Below are positions 4,783 through 7,594 of a DNA stretch of 7,594 nt, piece by piece. Position numbers and translations under genes: made by a program. Under the pieces are notes generated by a model. It did not search any database and was not told where the DNA came from. It saw nothing but the letters and a program-made list of their open reading frames with translations. Within the stretch, counting starts at the first letter, position 1, and the number at the start of each line of letters is the position of its first letter. Location of the stretch: positions 1 through 7,594 of the forward strand of contig JAUIEH010000117.1 in assembly GCA_030428405.1 (NCBI GenBank), in the 5' to 3' direction. The stretch comes from Alphaproteobacteria bacterium (GTDB lineage: Bacteria > Pseudomonadota > Alphaproteobacteria > Caulobacterales > Maricaulaceae).

Positions 4783-6341
4783 CCGCGCATATCCATGTTC
4801 TCGCCGCGCCGCGCTCGGCGCGCCATGGCGAAGATCACCCCGGACAATCCGAGCAGGGCGATGAGGTTCGGCGCGGCCATCATGCCGTTGCCGATCGAGG
4901 CGACCGTCCACGCCGCATCATTCGTCCAGACTGCGCCAACGAACACGGCGAGGCACCAGACGACGCGATAGGGAAAGATCACGCCGACGCCGAACATGAA
5001 CTCCATGGCGCGTTCGCCATAAAGCGCCCAGCCAAGGATGGTGGTGAACGCGAACACCATCAGACCCAGGGTCACGACATACTCGCCGCCTGGCATGGAC
5101 GCGCCGAAAGCCTGCGCCGTCACGTCGGCCGCTGAGGCGATGCCGGCCTGCCAGACCGCGACGTCCGTTGTAGTGCCGTCTGCCGCTTCAAAGCCGAAGA
5201 TCGCCGGCGCGGTGAGGATCACCAGAGCAGTCATGGTGCAGACCACGATGGTGTCGATGAACGTGCCGAGCATGGCGATCGTGCCCTGCTTGTCGGGATC
5301 ATGCGTACGCGCCGAGGCGTGCGCGATGGCGGCGGAACCGAGGCCGGCTTCATTCGAGAACGAGCCGCGATTGGCCCCTTCGCGGATAGCTGCGGCGAAC
5401 ATTGCGCCGATAAAGCCGCCGGCCGCCGCCGTGCCCGTGAAGGCGTCGGAGAAGATCGTGCCCAATGCGCCCGGAACGTGCTCGGCGTTGAACGCCAGGA
5501 CGAGCGCTGCGCCGCCGACATAGAAGAGCGCCATCACCGGGACCAGCACGCTGGCCACGCGGGCGATCGACTTCACGCCGCCGATGATCACGAAAAAGAC
5601 CAGCGCAGCCATGACCAGACCGGTCGCATGCACGGGGATGCCCATGACGGCGTCCGGATCGATGATCGGATCGAAATTCGGATAGGCGGCGTGACAGAAA
5701 CCAGCCGCCGCGTTCGCGCCGGTCGTGATTTCCTCAACGAGCGTCGCGCGACAGCCCATCAGGTCCGGGAAGGGAATGTTGGAGTTGAAGAGGGCGGCCA
5801 CGCCGTTGGCCTGAACCAGATTGCCCGTGCCGAGCGCGGCGATGCCGGTGCAGATCGCAAACACCCAGGCGAGCCAGACCCAGCGCTTACCCATGCCGTT
5901 CTTGATGTAATACATCGGCCCGCCGACATGTTCGCCGCGACTGTCGACCTCGCGGAAACGCACGGCCAGCAGCGCTTCGGCGTATTTGGTCGCCATGCCG
6001 AACAGCGCCGTCATCCACATCCAGAACACCGCGCCCGGACCACCCAAGGTGATGGCCGTCGCAACGCCTGCAATATTGCCGGTGCCGATTGTGGCGGAAA
6101 GTGCGGTGAACAATGCGGCGGCAGGCGAGATTTCGCCTTCGGACTCATTTCCCTTGCCCGATTTGAACAAGAGCATCACCGCGGCGGGCAGCCGGTAGAA
6201 CGACATGAAGCGCAAGCCGACGGTGAGATAGAGGCCCGTGCCGAAGAGCAGGAGCACTAAGACAGGCGGCAGAAACGACACGGGGCTCCAGCCCCAGACG
6301 AAATTGTCGATCTGCCGCAGCGTTTGCGTAAGTTGTTCCAT
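4764..6341 (-). CDS. Sodium:alanine symporter (AGCS) family transporter
   Basis: Inner-membrane transporter of the alanine/glycine:cation symporter family (DagA/AlsT-like), which imports small neutral amino acids with Na+ or H+. It has 525 residues; the family is usually about 450-490. Diagnostic blocks are I-G-T-G-N-I-A-G-V-A at 85-94, L-G-G-P-G-A-V-F-W-M-W at 99-109, G-G-P-M-Y-Y-I at 140-146, G-T-G-N-L-V-Q-A-N at 171-179 and R-E-G-A-N-R-G-S-F-S-N-E-A-G-L-G at 320-335. About ten hydrophobic segments are apparent. The segment at about 189-240 is longer than I expect for the family and carries two cysteines (197, 216). ATG 6341 has a strong ribosome site (GGAGGGGAG) just upstream. Substrate is inferred from family only. 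Confidence 0.95.
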   Translation of the reverse strand: MEQLTQTLRQIDNFVWGWSPVSFLPPVLVLLLFGTGLYLTVGLRFMSFYRLPAAVMLLFKSGKGNESEGEISPAAALFTALSATIGTGNIAGVATAITLGGPGAVFWMWMTALFGMATKYAEALLAVRFREVDSRGEHVGGPMYYIKNGMGKRWVWLAWVFAICTGIAALGTGNLVQANGVAALFNSNIPFPDLMGCRATLVEEITTGANAAAGFCHAAYPNFDPIIDPDAVMGIPVHATGLVMAALVFFVIIGGVKSIARVASVLVPVMALFYVGGAALVLAFNAEHVPGALGTIFSDAFTGTAAAGGFIGAMFAAAIREGANRGSFSNEAGLGSAAIAHASARTHDPDKQGTIAMLGTFIDTIVVCTMTALVILTAPAIFGFEAADGTTTDVAVWQAGIASAADVTAQAFGASMPGGEYVVTLGLMVFAFTTILGWALYGERAMEFMFGVGVIFPYRVVWCLAVFVGAVWTNDAAWTVASIGNGMMAAPNLIALLGLSGVIFAMARRARRGENMDMRGDQSAE

Positions 6342-6424
6342 AGAGCTCCCCTCCGGTCGGCGCAGAGCTTAGGACGACATCCCCACTGATCGAAAGCCTT
6401 CACAACCGATTGCGGCGCGAGAAA

Positions 6425-6973
6425 TCAGGCTTCTTCGGCCGCTTCGCCGGTCAGGTCGTGCGGATTTTGAGCGCGCGCGATGGCGTCGCGCGCGAAAGCC
6501 GGCAAAGGCGGCGGCTCGCCCTCAAAGCCCACCAGCGCGGCCACGGTGGGCGGCGGCACGACTTCGCGGTTCTTATCGATGAAGCGTGCGACCGTCAGGC
6601 CTTCAGCGATAGTCTTGTCCCTGCGCTCAAAGGCATGACGCAGCACGACATATTCGTCGGTCCAGCCAAGCATGCGCGTGCGTATGATGAACTTGTGCGG
6701 CGCCCGCATCATCTTGCGGAACGCCATGTCTTCGTAGGCCACCATCGGAACCCACCCGCGCTTGGAGAGCGTGCGCCAGGCGCGCGTGCGCATCATGTAG
6801 GAAATGATGCTGATGTCGGTCAGCGAGAAATAGCGGCTATTGGTGACGTGGCGGAACGCGTCCTGGTCCGTGAACCAAACCCGAAACCGAGAAATGCATT
6901 CGTCAAGCAGGCCGATCCGCCGCTGGAACGGCGTCTTCGCGAGATGGATCAGCAGGCGCAGGAACAGGTTCAC
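6425..6973 (-). CDS. THEM6-like hotdog-fold thioesterase family protein
   Basis: Probable acyl-CoA thioesterase of the 4HBT/THEM6-like hotdog group; the substrate is unknown. It has 182 residues. The hotdog core runs from about residue 28 to 133. The active-site region D-Q-D-A-F-R-H-V-T-N-S-R-Y-F (36-49) corresponds to the D-x-D-x5-H-x-N-N-x-R-Y pattern of the group, with T in place of the first N. The typical N-terminal stretch of this group (M-N-L-x-L-R-L-L) is present. Translation starts at GTG 6973, supported by AGGAG at 6981-6985 seven bases upstream. This start places the first 71 bases inside the end of the preceding oxidoreductase gene, in another frame, implying coupled expression. 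The C-terminal tail (about 138-182) is proline- and acid-rich, outside the fold. Confidence 0.85.
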   Translation of the reverse strand: MNLFLRLLIHLAKTPFQRRIGLLDECISRFRVWFTDQDAFRHVTNSRYFSLTDISIISYMMRTRAWRTLSKRGWVPMVAYEDMAFRKMMRAPHKFIIRTRMLGWTDEYVVLRHAFERRDKTIAEGLTVARFIDKNREVVPPPTVAALVGFEGEPPPLPAFARDAIARAQNPHDLTGEAAEEA

Positions 6974-7594
6974 GACGAGGCTCCTCGGATGGAGACGGGC
7001 CTGACCGCACGGGAACGTCGTACAGTCGGGGAAGGATGCGGGCGGCGAGCTCTGAGTTGAACGCTACGATGCTGCCGACAGCCTCGTGACTGAACGTCGC
7101 GCCGGAAAACCAGATATTGTCGCGGCCTTGCATCTCCTCCATGCGGGCGAGGAGACCGTCGCGGATCGCGTCTGCGTCGTAACGCGGAAAATATTTCCAG
7201 CGCTTCTGGCAATAGACCGCGCCGAGCCGGGCGCCGCGCGAGGCGATCTCTGCTGCAAGCGCGGATTTCAGCTGAGCGGCGTCGAGGCCGTGGCCATATT
7301 GCCCGGTGAGATAGATATGCTTGGGCGCTTCGCGCCGCGCAGGGGCGGGATCGCGGCGCACTGAGAGAAGCAGGCCCGCCGGCGCGTCATGCGTCAGCGG
7401 ATCGGTATAGGCCTCGACGCGATGACCGTCGAACCAGCCGTCGACCTCGCACAGCGTGGTGACGTAGGTGTTCCAGCGACAAGCCTGCGCGACGAAATCG
7501 ACATCCGCGCCGAGATTGTGGCCCTTGTCGATTTCATCCAGCGCCGTCGTGATGATGACGTGGTCGAACGCCGTCGCGCCTGTGGGCGTGTGCA
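6903..7594 (-). CDS. FAD-dependent amine-oxidase-like oxidoreductase, N-terminus beyond window
   Basis: C-terminal 229 residues of a flavoprotein resembling NAD(P)/FAD-dependent amine-oxidase-like enzymes. The FAD-binding Rossmann motif would lie outside the window, so the reaction cannot be named. The frame is open from the right edge with no need of an internal start. Visible landmarks are a strand F-D-H-V-I-I-T-T-A-L-D (9-19), a region Y-L-T-G-Q-Y-G-H-G-L-D (97-107), Q-K-R-W-K-Y-F-P-R-Y (130-139), and the typical C-terminal FAD-contacting segment D-N-I-W-F-S-G-A-T-F-S-H-E-A-V-G-S-I-V-A-F-N-S (159-181). The last ~35 residues are proline-, arginine- and acid-rich, probably disordered, and are partly encoded in the 71-base overlap with the thioesterase gene. 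The two genes are likely co-transcribed. Confidence 0.82.
   Translation of the reverse strand, partial: HTPTGATAFDHVIITTALDEIDKGHNLGADVDFVAQACRWNTYVTTLCEVDGWFDGHRVEAYTDPLTHDAPAGLLLSVRRDPAPARREAPKHIYLTGQYGHGLDAAQLKSALAAEIASRGARLGAVYCQKRWKYFPRYDADAIRDGLLARMEEMQGRDNIWFSGATFSHEAVGSIVAFNSELAARILPRLYDVPVRSGPSPSEEPRREPVPAPADPSREDAVPAADRPA

Noticed and set aside
5301..6260. 319-residue plus-strand frame opposite the symporter
   Set aside because: Extremely rich in R, H, D and E and antisense to conserved AGCS motifs; a shadow frame.

Overview
The window is a high-GC, gene-dense stretch of bacterial chromosome. GC-rich third codon positions, alphaproteobacterial-looking protein families and a tRNA-Ala(CGC) with encoded CCA suggest an alphaproteobacterium, possibly Caulobacterales or a Hyphomonadaceae-like relative. 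That placement is inference from sequence feel, not from a marker gene. I count eleven credible protein genes, two of them cut by the window edges, plus one tRNA. I see no insertion sequence, CRISPR array, rRNA or phage gene.

Layout. Positions 1-598 (minus) hold a YggT-family membrane protein followed by a DUF167/YggU-like protein, a common pairing. At 802-877 (plus) lies tRNA-Ala(CGC), with a good sigma70-type promoter at 758-786. Positions 878-1161 are non-coding. They contain a second copy of the last 17 tRNA bases plus one following base, inside an interrupted 20-bp inverted repeat. Positions 1162-2672 (plus) hold modA and modB, the binding protein and permease of a molybdate ABC transporter, without a following modC. 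Positions 2751-3203 (plus) encode a small exported protein. Positions 3216-3494 (minus) encode pterin-4a-carbinolamine dehydratase. Positions 3589-3861 (plus) encode a small soluble protein of unknown function, 3892-4167 (minus) a small two-helix membrane protein, and 4323-4754 (plus) an exported hypothetical protein. Positions 4764-6341 (minus) encode an AGCS-family sodium:amino-acid symporter. Positions 6425-6973 (minus) encode a THEM6-like hotdog thioesterase, overlapped by 71 bases by the end of an FAD-dependent amine-oxidase-like enzyme running off the right edge (6903-7594, minus).

Functional links are modest: yggT/DUF167, modA/modB, and oxidoreductase/thioesterase each look co-transcribed. 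The rest are single genes in alternating orientation. The most unusual items are the tRNA 3'-end duplication with its interrupted inverted repeat, the missing modC, the 71-base gene overlap and a cysteine-containing extra loop in the symporter. I do not see a convincing undescribed multi-gene system here.
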